Shown here: positions 15,981 to 24,963 of the stretch, piece by piece | How the letters are laid out: each line of letters begins with the position of its first letter | Numbering within the stretch: the stretch's first letter is position 1 | Origin: Metabacillus indicus LMG 22858 | GTDB lineage: Bacteria > Bacillota > Bacilli > Bacillales > Bacillaceae | DNA: 64,000 nucleotides | Reading direction: 5' to 3' | Assembly: GCF_000708755.2 (NCBI RefSeq) | Contig: NZ_JGVU02000002.1 | Span: 124,001 to 188,000, forward strand | Notes under the pieces: generated by a model | Databases searched by the model: none | Seen by the model: only the letters and a program-made list of their open reading frames with translations | Told to the model about the DNA's origin: nothing | Position numbers and translations under genes: made by a program

Positions 15981-17156
15981 ATGAACAGAGATCCTGTCAT
16001 TGTAGCGGCAGTCAGAACACCCATCGGACGCCAGGGCGGTGCGCTATCCGCCATGGAACCGAATGAGTTCGGGGCAATCGTCATAAAAGAAGCCATGAAC
16101 CGTGCAGGCGTTACGGCAGATATGATTGATGATGTTATTTTTGGAAACGTCCTGTCAGGCGGAGGCAATATTGCAAGACTCACTGCCTTAACAACCGGCC
16201 TTTCTATCAGCATTCCCGGATTGACAGTAGACCGGCAATGCGGCTCAGGCATTAATGCAGTCTGTCTTGCAGCCCAGGCCATCAAAGCCGGTGACGGAGA
16301 CGTCTACATTGCCGGAGGAACAGAAAGCATGTCCCTTGCGCCATTTCTGATGGAAAAGCCGAAAAAAGCATTCAGTCCTGCACCGCCAAAATTTAAATCT
16401 GCTGTCCTTTCGCCGAAGGAGATCGGAAATCCGCCAATGGGCATAACAGCAGAAAATCTGGCGGTCAAATACGAAATAAGCAGGGAAGAGCAGGATGAAT
16501 ATGCACTGAGAAGCCAAGCGAGGATGGCCGCAGCTGTCGAAGAAGGCAGATTCGACGAGCAGATTGTGCCCGTCCCTGTTCCTCAGCGAAAAGGGGAGCC
16601 GCTTCTATTCGAAAGAGACGAGCACCCGCGTCCGAATACGACGATTCAGGGTTTGGAAGCACTCCAGCCTGCATTTAAAGAAGGCGGAACGGTTACGGCT
16701 GGAAGCAGTTCAGGGTTAAATGACGCGGCATCCGCTGTTGTCGTCATGTCCCGCGAAAAAGCGGCGGAGCTTGGACTAAAACCGCTGTGTACAGTCAGAC
16801 AGTATGCAGTTGCAGGAGTAGACCCGAACATTATGGGAATAGGTCCGGTTCCTGCAGTAAAGCTTGCACTTGAGAAATCAGGCCTTTCACTCAGCGACAT
16901 GGATTTGATTGAACTGAACGAGGCGTTTGCTGCCCAAGTTCTGGCATGTGACCGTGAACTGCAGTTTGACCACAGCAAATTGAACGTAAACGGCGGGGCG
17001 ATCGCACATGGACACCCATTAGGTGCGACTGGTGCGATTCTCATGACGAAAGCCGTATATGAACTGCAGCGGTCAGGCGGGCGCTTTGCAATGATTACGG
17101 CCTGCATCGGAGGAGGCCAGGGAATCGCCGCCATTATTGAAAGAGAGTCTGAGTGA
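15981..17156 (+). CDS. Thiolase (acetyl-CoA acyltransferase)
   Basis: 391-aa thiolase. Nucleophile Cys87 (VDRQCGSG), His345 in the GGAIAHGHPLGATG motif and the acid/base Cys375 (ACIGGGQG) are all present. It cleaves 3-ketoacyl-CoA with CoA to release acetyl-CoA or propionyl-CoA, the last step of the route in this operon. It is 12 bp from the preceding SDR, and its stop overlaps the start of the next gene. Confidence 0.93.
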   Translation: MNRDPVIVAAVRTPIGRQGGALSAMEPNEFGAIVIKEAMNRAGVTADMIDDVIFGNVLSGGGNIARLTALTTGLSISIPGLTVDRQCGSGINAVCLAAQAIKAGDGDVYIAGGTESMSLAPFLMEKPKKAFSPAPPKFKSAVLSPKEIGNPPMGITAENLAVKYEISREEQDEYALRSQARMAAAVEEGRFDEQIVPVPVPQRKGEPLLFERDEHPRPNTTIQGLEALQPAFKEGGTVTAGSSSGLNDAASAVVVMSREKAAELGLKPLCTVRQYAVAGVDPNIMGIGPVPAVKLALEKSGLSLSDMDLIELNEAFAAQVLACDRELQFDHSKLNVNGGAIAHGHPLGATGAILMTKAVYELQRSGGRFAMITACIGGGQGIAAIIERESE

Positions 17157-17908
17157 TGAGACTAGAAGGAAAAACGGCAGTCATAACCGGGGGAGCTGGA
17201 GGAATCGGCAGAGCAACGGCGTTCCTCTTTGCTGAACATGGAGCAAACGTCGTGATTGGAGATGCCGATCAGGAGGCCGGTGAAAAAACAGCTGCAGCCG
17301 TGAGAGAAAAAGGCTTTTCCTGTCTTTTTATCCATACAGATGCAGCGAAGGCTGAAGATATAGAAAGACTGATGAATGGGGCTGTTTCCGCATACGGGGG
17401 CCTTCACATCCTGTTTAACAACGCCGGTGTTTCAAATCAGAGTGTGAAGCTTCATGATATGGAAGAAATGGAGTGGGACAGGGTCGTTGATATTAACCTG
17501 AAGGGTGTTTTCCTCGGCATGAAATATGCTGTTCCGCATATGAAACAGAGCGGGGGCGGATCGATCATCAACACGTCGAGCGTGCTCGGCATAAAAGGGA
17601 AAAAGCGAATGGCTCCTTATAACGCCTCAAAAGCCGGAGTCATAGCCCTCACTAAAAATGCCGCGCTTGATTACGGGAAAGACGGGATCCGGGTCAATGC
17701 CATTGCTCCGGGTGTGATCGATACAGCCATTGTTGATGAATGGCGGAATGATGAACGAAGATGGGGCATTTATACAACATCCAATGCGCTCGGCAGAATC
17801 GGCCAGCCTGAAGAAATCGCTAAGGCTGTGCTGTTTTTGGCAAGCGACGATGCCTCATATGTAACAGCTGCTGCTCTACTTGCAGACGGAGGAACGATTA
17901 CCTTTTGA
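17156..17908 (+). CDS. SDR-family oxidoreductase (second)
   Basis: 250-aa SDR with TGGAGGIG cofactor motif, NNAG, and a Tyr-Lys pair in YNASK. ATG 17156 shares the thiolase stop (TGATG overlap), indicating translational coupling; a GTG one codon earlier is possible. The C-terminus ends in the usual LLADGG. The substrate is not evident; like its neighbour it may act on a hydroxy intermediate. Confidence 0.87.
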   Translation: MRLEGKTAVITGGAGGIGRATAFLFAEHGANVVIGDADQEAGEKTAAAVREKGFSCLFIHTDAAKAEDIERLMNGAVSAYGGLHILFNNAGVSNQSVKLHDMEEMEWDRVVDINLKGVFLGMKYAVPHMKQSGGGSIINTSSVLGIKGKKRMAPYNASKAGVIALTKNAALDYGKDGIRVNAIAPGVIDTAIVDEWRNDERRWGIYTTSNALGRIGQPEEIAKAVLFLASDDASYVTAAALLADGGTITF

Positions 17909-17944
17909 AAAAGTCTATCTTTTTTAGCATAAGGAGGAGTTCAA

Positions 17945-19549
17945 TTGGATCAATGGCTAGCTAATTATCCGGATACTGTCAGTCACGAGTTCGAAATACC
18001 CTACATTTCCATTCCGCAGATGCTTGAAGAAACCGTTGAGAATTACGGCGACAAAGAGGCGATTTCGTTTTACGGGAAATCCATCTCCTACCGTCAGCTG
18101 TACGGGATGACCATTGCCTTTGCATCAGCGCTTCAGAAAAAAGGCGTTCAAAAAGGGGACAGGGTGGCGATCATGCTTCCAAATTGCCCGCAATATCCGG
18201 CAGCCTATTACGGAGCCCTTAAAGCGGGAGCCATTATCACCCAGGTTAATCCGATGCTCGTCGAACGGGAGCTTGATTATATTCTGAATGATTCCGGCGC
18301 GGAAACGATTGTCGTATATGATGCGCTTTATCCGCGAGTAAAGGCGGTCAGTGCAGGCACGGCTTTAAAGCGGATTATTACCGTCAGTCTGCAGGAGGAA
18401 ATGACTCCTGCAGAGGGAGATTTTACGTTTTCGCAGTTTCTTTCTTTTTCAACAGGAGAGGTTCTTCCGGTGCAGATTGAACCGGAGCACGATATCGCCG
18501 TGCTTCAGTATACAGGAGGAACGACCGGGCGCTCAAAAGGGGCGATGCTTACACACAGAAATTTGATTGCAAATATTTATCAGTCTTTCGAATTTTTCAA
18601 GCATGAAGTTCAGACCGGCTCAGAACGCTGCCTGACAGTGATCCCGCTCTTTCACGTCTTCGGAATGACCTCGTGCATGAATTTGACTGTCCTGAGAGGG
18701 AATTCAATGATTCTGCTTCCGCGATTTGACCTTGAGGAAGTGATGCAGACCATCAAACGTGAACAGCCGACCATTTTTCCGGGTGTACCGACGATGTATG
18801 TGGCCATTACCAACCATCCTAAAGCTGAGGAGTACGGGATCAGCAGCATCCGCATCTGCAACAGCGGCAGTGCACCGATGCCTGTTGAGCTGCTGAATGA
18901 ATTCGAGCGCAAAACGGGTGCCAAAATTCTTGAGGGATACGGATTATCAGAGGCTGCTCCAACGACTCACTGCAACCCGCCGTTTGCCAAGCGGAAGCCT
19001 GGGAGCGTCGGAATCGGCGTGCCGGGCACGGCTTATAAAATTGTCGATGTGGCAACAGGCAAAGAAGAAGTGCCTGCCGGAAAACTCGGAGAAGTCATCC
19101 TTAAAGGCCCCCAGGTGATGAAGGGCTACTGGAACATGCCTGAGGAAACGGCCAATACGCTCCGGGACGGCTGGCTTTTTACGGGCGATATCGCAAAGGT
19201 TGATGAAGAGGGATACCTTTACATCGTTGACCGGAAAAAAGACCTGATCATCGCAAGCGGCTACAATGTGTACCCGAGAGACATAGAAGAAGTTCTCTAT
19301 GAACATGAAGCGGTGCAGGAGGCTGTCGTTATCGGGGTGCCTGATCCTTACAGGGGAGAGACTGTCAAAGCTTTTGTTGTGTTAAAAGCAGGGCGGCAGG
19401 CATCAGATGAAGAGATTATCGCCTTTTGCAGGTCCAATCTTGCTGCCTATAAAGTACCGGCGATGATTGAATTCAGAAGCGAACTTCCGAAAACAAGCGT
19501 GGGCAAAATCCTCCGCAGGGCCTTGCGGGAAGAAAACCTTCAAAGATAA
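17945..19549 (+). CDS. Acyl-CoA ligase (AMP-forming), first of two
   Basis: 534-aa adenylate-forming enzyme activating a carboxylic acid with ATP and CoA. Motifs: phosphate-binding TGGTTGRSKG, GYGLSE, TGD, the hinge DRKKDLIIASGYNVYPRDIEE and the C-terminal catalytic Lys in PKTSVGKILRR. TTG start at 17945 has AAGGAGGA 6 nt upstream. Members of this subgroup act on medium to long-chain or aromatic acids; the acid is not predictable. It ends the first gene group before the regulator. Confidence 0.92.
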   Translation: MDQWLANYPDTVSHEFEIPYISIPQMLEETVENYGDKEAISFYGKSISYRQLYGMTIAFASALQKKGVQKGDRVAIMLPNCPQYPAAYYGALKAGAIITQVNPMLVERELDYILNDSGAETIVVYDALYPRVKAVSAGTALKRIITVSLQEEMTPAEGDFTFSQFLSFSTGEVLPVQIEPEHDIAVLQYTGGTTGRSKGAMLTHRNLIANIYQSFEFFKHEVQTGSERCLTVIPLFHVFGMTSCMNLTVLRGNSMILLPRFDLEEVMQTIKREQPTIFPGVPTMYVAITNHPKAEEYGISSIRICNSGSAPMPVELLNEFERKTGAKILEGYGLSEAAPTTHCNPPFAKRKPGSVGIGVPGTAYKIVDVATGKEEVPAGKLGEVILKGPQVMKGYWNMPEETANTLRDGWLFTGDIAKVDEEGYLYIVDRKKDLIIASGYNVYPRDIEEVLYEHEAVQEAVVIGVPDPYRGETVKAFVVLKAGRQASDEEIIAFCRSNLAAYKVPAMIEFRSELPKTSVGKILRRALREENLQR

Positions 19550-19621
19550 CAGGAAACTATGAATCTCTTTAAGTGCTTATGGTATACTTTTTTTAATCTA
19601 AGCTAGAGAGGATTAGCCAAT

Positions 19622-20185
19622 ATGAAGGAAAAAATCATCCAGGAAAGCATTCAGCTGTTTGGAGAAAAAGGCTTTAAGGAAACGTCCATTCAGGACATCG
19701 TCGATGCACTCAGCGTCACTAAGGGCACATTCTATTACTATTACAAAAGCAAAACTGAGCTGCTTATGGCCATCCATTTAAAATACATTGATGAGCTTCT
19801 GAGAAAACAGGAAGAAATCATCCATGACGCTTCGAAGCCATATAAGCAAAAGCTGCATGAAATTGTTTATATGCTGATTCATGATATTGAAAAAGAAGGC
19901 TTAAGCGCAAAAGTGTTTTTCAGGGAAATGAGAAATTTGACAAAAGAGGATATGGCTGAGGTCATTAAAAAACGCGACCAGTTCAGACTGAACATACAGC
20001 AGCTTCTTGAAGCAGGAATCGGAGCAGGGGAATTCCGGTCCGACTTGCCGATGGATATTGTCACCTTCGGTATACTCGGCATGACAAACTGGAGCTACTT
20101 CTGGTTTGATCCAAACGGAAGAGTGTCTGACGCAGAAGTATCGGATATTTTTCTGAAAATGGTGCTCCAAGGATTGAAAGGGTAA
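19622..20185 (+). CDS. TetR/AcrR-family transcriptional regulator
   Basis: 187 aa. The N-terminal helix-turn-helix (residues about 17-45, TSIQDIVDALSVTKGTFYYYYKSKTELL) is typical of TetR proteins; the C-terminal domain is variable, as expected for binding an inducer. It lies between the ligase and the hydroxyacyl-CoA dehydrogenase, with its own short upstream region. The matching palindromes at 13914-13929 and 20229-20244 flank it, so it is the obvious candidate repressor of both gene groups, probably relieved by an acyl-CoA. That link is inference. Confidence 0.88.
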   Translation: MKEKIIQESIQLFGEKGFKETSIQDIVDALSVTKGTFYYYYKSKTELLMAIHLKYIDELLRKQEEIIHDASKPYKQKLHEIVYMLIHDIEKEGLSAKVFFREMRNLTKEDMAEVIKKRDQFRLNIQQLLEAGIGAGEFRSDLPMDIVTFGILGMTNWSYFWFDPNGRVSDAEVSDIFLKMVLQGLKG

Positions 20186-20228
20186 AGGGGGTTCCGGTTT
20201 TGTCCCGGATCTCTACCTGCTCTAATTA

Positions 20229-20244
20229 TACCGACTGGTCAGTA
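20229..20244 (+). promoter_or_regulatory. Second TetR-type operator
   Basis: TACCGACTGGTCAGTA matches the operator at 13914-13929 in 13 of 16 positions and keeps the same palindromic plan (TACYRACY-GGTYAGTA). It lies 20 bp upstream of the dehydrogenase start, overlapping where a promoter or leader should be. Confidence 0.75.
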
Positions 20245-20263
20245 GTTAAAAGGAGAGATGATG

Positions 20264-21148
20264 ATGAAAAAGGAAGATATTCAGCAGATTTCGGTCATTG
20301 GAGCGGGTCAGATGGGCCATCAGATTGCCATGCTGTGCGCCCTTGGCGGTTATGAAACCGTGATTCAGGACGTTCAAGAAAGCGCTTTAGAAAAAGCGGA
20401 AGCATCTCTCCGTAAATTGATGGACAAATGGGTATCAAAATCCAAACTGACGGAGGAGCAAAAAGAGGCGGCATTTGGAAGGCTTACCTTTACACCTTCG
20501 CTTGAACAGGCTGCTGCCCACGCTGATTTTATCATTGAAGCAGTCGTTGAAAAGCTGGATGTAAAAAGGGAATTGTTTGCAAAGCTTGACCAAATGGCAA
20601 AGCCTCATGCCATTTTTGCATCCAACAGCTCAACTATTGTCAATTCACTGATTGCATCAGCAACAAATCGTGCAGACAAAGTTGTCAACATGCATTTCTT
20701 TTTTCCGCCGCTTGTCATGGACTGTGTGGAAGTTGTCATGAGTGAAGACACGTCAAAAGAAACAGCCGATTTGACGATGGATGTCTGTAACACAATCAAC
20801 CGCACGGCAGTCCTTCTGAATAAAGAAATTTCCGGCTTTATCGCCAACCGGATTTTGGGTGCCCTGCAAAGAGAAGCCGTTTACCTGTATGAAGAAGGGT
20901 ATGCAAGTTTTCAGGATATCGACACCATTTGCCGAAAAGCACTGAATCATCCGATCGGGCCGTTTGAATTAATGGATCTGTCCGGCATTGATGTCGGCTA
21001 TTACGTCATGCAGCAAAGGTATGCGGAGTCGGGAGACCCTGCTGATAAGCCTTTTGCCTGCATTGAGCAGAAGGTGCGTCAAGGTGATCTTGGACGAAAA
21101 ACGGGCAAGGGATGGTACACCTATCAAAAAGAAGAGGTGAAAAAATGA
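20264..21148 (+). CDS. 3-hydroxyacyl-CoA (3-hydroxybutyryl-CoA) dehydrogenase
   Basis: 294-aa NAD-dependent dehydrogenase of the HBDH/PaaH type. The Rossmann motif GAGQMG is at the N-terminus and the C-terminal domain has NHPIGPFELMDLSGID. Three ATG codons in a row are possible starts; 20264 is chosen for the 8-nt spacing from AGGAG. It oxidises 3-hydroxyacyl-CoA to the ketoacyl-CoA used by the thiolase. Its stop overlaps the next start (ATGA). Confidence 0.92.
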   Translation: MKKEDIQQISVIGAGQMGHQIAMLCALGGYETVIQDVQESALEKAEASLRKLMDKWVSKSKLTEEQKEAAFGRLTFTPSLEQAAAHADFIIEAVVEKLDVKRELFAKLDQMAKPHAIFASNSSTIVNSLIASATNRADKVVNMHFFFPPLVMDCVEVVMSEDTSKETADLTMDVCNTINRTAVLLNKEISGFIANRILGALQREAVYLYEEGYASFQDIDTICRKALNHPIGPFELMDLSGIDVGYYVMQQRYAESGDPADKPFACIEQKVRQGDLGRKTGKGWYTYQKEEVKK

Positions 21149-21921
21149 GCGTTGTATCTTACGAAAAACATGGAGCAGCTGCTGTTGTCACAATCAGCAA
21201 TCCCCCTTTGAATGTCATGAACCAGCAGGTTACAAGAGAGCTTAAAGAAGCCTTTGCAAGTCTCAGAGAAGATGATGAGACACTTGCGGTCATTCTGACA
21301 GGAGCGGGTGACAGAGCGTTTATGGCCGGAGCTGATATTAAAGAATTTCCGAACCTTATCGGGAAAAAAGGCATTAAAGCCAATTTCCTGGAAGGACACG
21401 CATTCTTAAATGAAATTGAACAGTTCCCTAAACCGGTGATTGCGGTTTTAAACGGAATGACCTTCGGAGGAGGGTGTGAACTTGCATTAACATGCGATCT
21501 AAGAATAGCCGAGGAGCATGCCCAGGTAGGGCTTCCGGAAATTAAACTCGGATTATTCCCGGGTGGAGGCGGCACTCAGAGGCTTCCGAGAGCGGTTGGA
21601 GCAGCTAAAGCAAAAGAGCTCATGTTCACGGGAGATCCGATTGACGCAGCTGAAGCAAAAAGAATCGGCCTCGTCTCGTATGTTGTACCAAAGGGAGAAG
21701 GACTTCAAAAAGCCCTTGAACTTGCCGGCCGCATGACGCGCCACTCGCTTCCTGCCCTGTCCAAAATTAAAAAAGCGGTAGACGAGGGCATGAGCAGCAC
21801 GCTTGAAGAAGGACTGGATCTTGAAGCTGGCCTGTTTGAAGAGGTATTTCAGACAGAAGATATTAAAGAGGGCGTACAGGCATTCATTGAAAAACGAAAG
21901 CCTGCTTTCAGCCATAAGTAA
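21145..21921 (+). CDS. Enoyl-CoA hydratase (crotonase)
   Basis: 258-aa crotonase. The oxyanion-hole segment AFMAGADIKEF, the first catalytic Glu in GGGCELAL and the second Glu in LPEIKLGLFPGGGGTQRLPR are all present, so hydratase activity is expected. ATG 21145 overlaps the preceding stop and has GAGGTG upstream. It hydrates trans-2-enoyl-CoA to 3-hydroxyacyl-CoA, feeding the dehydrogenase encoded just before it. Confidence 0.92.
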   Translation: MSVVSYEKHGAAAVVTISNPPLNVMNQQVTRELKEAFASLREDDETLAVILTGAGDRAFMAGADIKEFPNLIGKKGIKANFLEGHAFLNEIEQFPKPVIAVLNGMTFGGGCELALTCDLRIAEEHAQVGLPEIKLGLFPGGGGTQRLPRAVGAAKAKELMFTGDPIDAAEAKRIGLVSYVVPKGEGLQKALELAGRMTRHSLPALSKIKKAVDEGMSSTLEEGLDLEAGLFEEVFQTEDIKEGVQAFIEKRKPAFSHK

Positions 21922-21932
21922 GGAGATGCTCC

Positions 21933-22340
21933 ATGCATGAAGCACGGATGAGAGTCAGGTTTTGTGAAACAGATGCGCTTGGGCATGTGAACAATACTAG
22001 CTACTTCATTTACCTTGAAGATGCGCGCGTTCAGTTTTTTGAAGCGCTCGGATATTGCATGTCTTCAGGGGACTGGCCGTTTATCCTTGCCAGAGCAACA
22101 TGCGATTTCCGCGGTCAGGCTTACTTCAATGAACACCTGATCATAAAAACGTCCGTTATGAAAATCGGAAAAAAAAGCTTCACCGTTCATCATGAAATTA
22201 CAGAACAGGAATCCGGAAGACTGATTGCAGAAGGCGAAGCGGTCATTGTGACCTATAACTTTAAAACCGAGGAAACAGAAGAGATGCCGGACCATCTTGT
22301 AGAACAGCTGAAGAATTATGCTGCAAGAATTAATATCTGA
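21933..22340 (+). CDS. Acyl-CoA thioesterase, 4HBT hotdog family
   Basis: 135-aa single hotdog domain with the active-site segment ETDALGHVNNTSYF near the N-terminus, as in 4-hydroxybenzoyl-CoA thioesterase/YbgC-like enzymes. It hydrolyses acyl-CoA to the free acid and CoA, probably to relieve CoA trapping during catabolism. AAGGAGAT precedes the ATG. Confidence 0.88.
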   Translation: MHEARMRVRFCETDALGHVNNTSYFIYLEDARVQFFEALGYCMSSGDWPFILARATCDFRGQAYFNEHLIIKTSVMKIGKKSFTVHHEITEQESGRLIAEGEAVIVTYNFKTEETEEMPDHLVEQLKNYAARINI

Positions 22341-22363
22341 ATTTTCAAAAAAGAGGTGGCGCG

Positions 22364-23419
22364 ATGTCTCAGCTTATTCCGGTAAGAACAGGAGAAGAAC
22401 TGAATGCAGGGGTTCTTGAGACATACTTAAGAACGAAAATAGAAGAGCTGCCTGAAGGTACTCTTCAAATCAATCAGTTCGGCACAGGTGCTTCAAATTT
22501 AACGTATGCCCTTAAGATCGGCAGCTGGGAAGGGGTGCTCAGAAGGCCGCCGCTTGGACCAGTGGCTCCTAAAGCGCATGATATGGAACGGGAATTTGTC
22601 ATTTTAAAAGACTTGCATCCATTGTTTCCTCTGGCGCCGAAACCTTATTTTTTCAGCAGCGATGAGTCGATTGCAGGCAGCCCGTTTTTCGTTATGGAAA
22701 GACGGCACGGTGTATTGGTCGACACTGAGTTTCCAAAGGGAATCGAAGCAACCCGGGAACTTGGCAAATCTCTTTCTGAGCTGATGGTCGATACGCTTGT
22801 CCGTCTTCATGATGTTCCGTATAAGGGTACGGCGCTTGAAAAACTGAGCAGGCCTGAAGGATTTATGGAGCGTCAGGTGCATGGCTGGATCGGCCGTTAT
22901 CACAGGGCAAAAACAGATGATATACCAGAAGTCAGGCTGCTGACAGAGTGGCTTGAGAAAAACCTGCCAGCATCACCTGATCCGACGGTAATTCATTATG
23001 ATTTCAAATTGAATAATTCGCTGTTTTCAAGTGACCTGAAAGAAATGACCGGCCTGTTTGACTGGGAGATGACCACAATCGGGGATCCTCTCGCAGATCT
23101 CGGGGCCGCCATGAGCTACTGGATGGAGGAGGATGATCCGGAGCCTTTGAAAAAAGGAATGGGCAAGCCTTCTGTTACAGCGAGCGGCATCTTCTATACC
23201 AGAAAGCAATTTATAGAAAGCTATGCTAAAAAAAGCGGCAGAGATATAGCAAACATCCATTACTACACTACATTTGCCACCTTTAAGCTTGCCGTCATCT
23301 GCCAGCAGATCTATTACCGCTTTAAAAAAGGGCAGACAAATGACCAGCGCTTTGCCCGCTTTGGGCCATATACTGAAATCCTCATCCAGCATGCACTGCG
23401 GCTGGCACAGAAGGGCTGA
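22364..23419 (+). CDS. APH-fold kinase, ACAD10/11 N-domain type
   Basis: 351-aa phosphotransferase. Catalytic loop HYDFKLNN at 211-218 (Asp213 as base) and metal-binding DWE at 233-235 are intact; residues about 36-60 form the nucleotide-binding lobe. This subfamily is fused to acyl-CoA dehydrogenase in ACAD10/11 and is stand-alone in LvaA-type systems, where it phosphorylates the 4-hydroxyl of 4-hydroxyacyl-CoA. It should not be read as an antibiotic-resistance gene: the operon is catabolic. It ends 2 bp before the ComB-like phosphatase. Confidence 0.86.
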   Translation: MSQLIPVRTGEELNAGVLETYLRTKIEELPEGTLQINQFGTGASNLTYALKIGSWEGVLRRPPLGPVAPKAHDMEREFVILKDLHPLFPLAPKPYFFSSDESIAGSPFFVMERRHGVLVDTEFPKGIEATRELGKSLSELMVDTLVRLHDVPYKGTALEKLSRPEGFMERQVHGWIGRYHRAKTDDIPEVRLLTEWLEKNLPASPDPTVIHYDFKLNNSLFSSDLKEMTGLFDWEMTTIGDPLADLGAAMSYWMEEDDPEPLKKGMGKPSVTASGIFYTRKQFIESYAKKSGRDIANIHYYTTFATFKLAVICQQIYYRFKKGQTNDQRFARFGPYTEILIQHALRLAQKG

Positions 23420-23421
23420 CT

Positions 23422-24165
23422 ATGGGGAAAATACATGTTGTGACCAGAAAAGAAGAAATAGACGAAGCCAAAATGAAAGGCAAAATTGCGGTAGTCTTTG
23501 ATGTGTTGCTTGCCACATCAACCATTGCCACTGTTCTTGAGCATGGTGCCCGCTCCGTCATCCCTGTTCTGGACGGTGAACAGGCCCGAAGCCGTGCAGC
23601 GGAAATGAACAAGGATGACTGCATGCTTGTCGGCGAATATGAGGGAAGGACGATTGATGGATTTCTGGATCCTAACCCCTCCGCTTTGAAGGCTTCAGCC
23701 AAAGGGAAAAAAATCATATTATCTACGACAAACGGAACGGTTGCCATTCATAAAAGCAGTCCTGCCAGAAGAATATTCGCCTGCTCGCTCTTGAATGCCA
23801 AAGCAGTGGCAAATGCCCTTACTAAAGACCACAGTGAGGATACAATCATCCTTGTCTGTTCCGGTTCGTCCGGGCATTTCAGTTTGGAAGATTTCTACGG
23901 CGCAGGCTGCCTGATTCAGCACCTGGCAGAAGCGGGGGGCTATGAACTGAGTGATGCCGCCCAGACTGCGAAGCTGTTTTATGAAGGCTGCAAAGAAGAA
24001 CCGGCAGTCGTACTTGCGAAATCCAAAGTCGGGAAAATGCTCGAGAAATACGGTTTTCAGGAGGAAATCAGCTTTATTTCCGCTAGAGACTGCTTTTCAT
24101 GCGTGCCGGTCCTATACGGAGATGAATTAATCGATTACCGCCATCTGAAAGTCAACTCGTCATGA
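23422..24165 (+). CDS. ComB-like phosphatase (2-phosphosulfolactate phosphatase family)
   Basis: 247-aa protein of the ComB family, Mg-dependent phosphatases with a fold of their own. Family hallmarks seen: FDVLLATSTIATVLEHGA near residue 28, the GEYEGRTIDGFLDPNPS loop, STTNGT and a Cys-rich C-terminus (RDCFSCVPVL). Methanogen ComB makes sulfolactate for coenzyme M, a pathway not expected here. Being next to the kinase gene (2-bp gap), it probably acts on a phosphorylated hydroxy-acid in this route, or serves as a salvage phosphatase. That role is inference. Confidence 0.82.
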   Translation: MGKIHVVTRKEEIDEAKMKGKIAVVFDVLLATSTIATVLEHGARSVIPVLDGEQARSRAAEMNKDDCMLVGEYEGRTIDGFLDPNPSALKASAKGKKIILSTTNGTVAIHKSSPARRIFACSLLNAKAVANALTKDHSEDTIILVCSGSSGHFSLEDFYGAGCLIQHLAEAGGYELSDAAQTAKLFYEGCKEEPAVVLAKSKVGKMLEKYGFQEEISFISARDCFSCVPVLYGDELIDYRHLKVNSS

Positions 24166-24181
24166 AAGGAGAGTGGGAAAA

Positions 24182-24946
24182 TTGAGATTTCAAAACCAAA
24201 TCGCTGTAGTGACAGGCGGAGGTAGCGGTATCGGGCTTGAAACGGCAAGTAAGCTTGCATCAGAAGGAGCAAAAGTCATTCTTGCAGGAAGAAGCGAGGA
24301 AAAACTGAAGGCGGCGGCAGAGCAGCTGAACCATTCAGAGCAAGCTGCGTTTCCTTTTGCGGCTGATGTTACTAAGGAAGAGGATGTCCTCTCACTTCTC
24401 TCATATGTGAAAGAGGAGTTTGGCGATCTGCATATTCTCGTCAACAACGCTGGTGGGTCTGTACACTCGAGAATTATGGATACAACAGCAGAACAATGGG
24501 ATTTTGTTCAAAATGTCAATCTGAAGAGTGTTTTTCTTGTATCAAAAGTGCTTGGCGGCTACATGGCTGAGTGCAGCGATGAGGGTAACGACAACAGGGC
24601 AATCGTCAACGTAGCGTCTCTTTCAGGACATAAGGCGGGGGCGGAAATCCCTCATTACAGTGCAGCTAAAGCGGCCGTCATTCATTTTACAAGGGCGCTT
24701 GCACATGAGTTCGCGCGAAATGGCATCAGAGTCAACTCGGTATCACCGGGTTTCATTGAAACACCCCTGACAGAGCAGGGTCTTCAAAATGCAAGATTCA
24801 CGGAAGCGATAAAGCGGAATACCGCATTGAAGCGTGTCGGCAAGCCTGAAGAAATTGCGAACATTATTGCATTTGCTGCTTCTCACGAGGCATCATATAT
24901 GACCGGTTCCGATCTGCTTGCAGACGGCGGCTGGCTGATTACATAA
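24182..24946 (+). CDS. SDR-family oxidoreductase (third)
   Basis: 254-aa SDR with TGGGSGIG, NNAG, and Tyr/Lys in HYSAAKAA; ends LLADGG. TTG at 24182 is chosen because AAAGGAGA lies about 10 nt upstream, while an in-frame GTG at 24173 abuts it. It differs from the two other SDRs in the operon, suggesting separate steps or substrates. Precise reaction unknown. Confidence 0.86.
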   Translation: MRFQNQIAVVTGGGSGIGLETASKLASEGAKVILAGRSEEKLKAAAEQLNHSEQAAFPFAADVTKEEDVLSLLSYVKEEFGDLHILVNNAGGSVHSRIMDTTAEQWDFVQNVNLKSVFLVSKVLGGYMAECSDEGNDNRAIVNVASLSGHKAGAEIPHYSAAKAAVIHFTRALAHEFARNGIRVNSVSPGFIETPLTEQGLQNARFTEAIKRNTALKRVGKPEEIANIIAFAASHEASYMTGSDLLADGGWLIT

Positions 24947-24963
24947 ACCAGGGAGGAATTAAG

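Noticed and set aside
22364-23419. Aminoglycoside resistance gene
   Set aside because: The APH fold alone is not evidence; motif details and operon context fit the ACAD10/11-type kinase.
23422-24165. Coenzyme M biosynthesis gene
   Set aside because: No other coenzyme M genes are present, and the neighbours are beta-oxidation genes.
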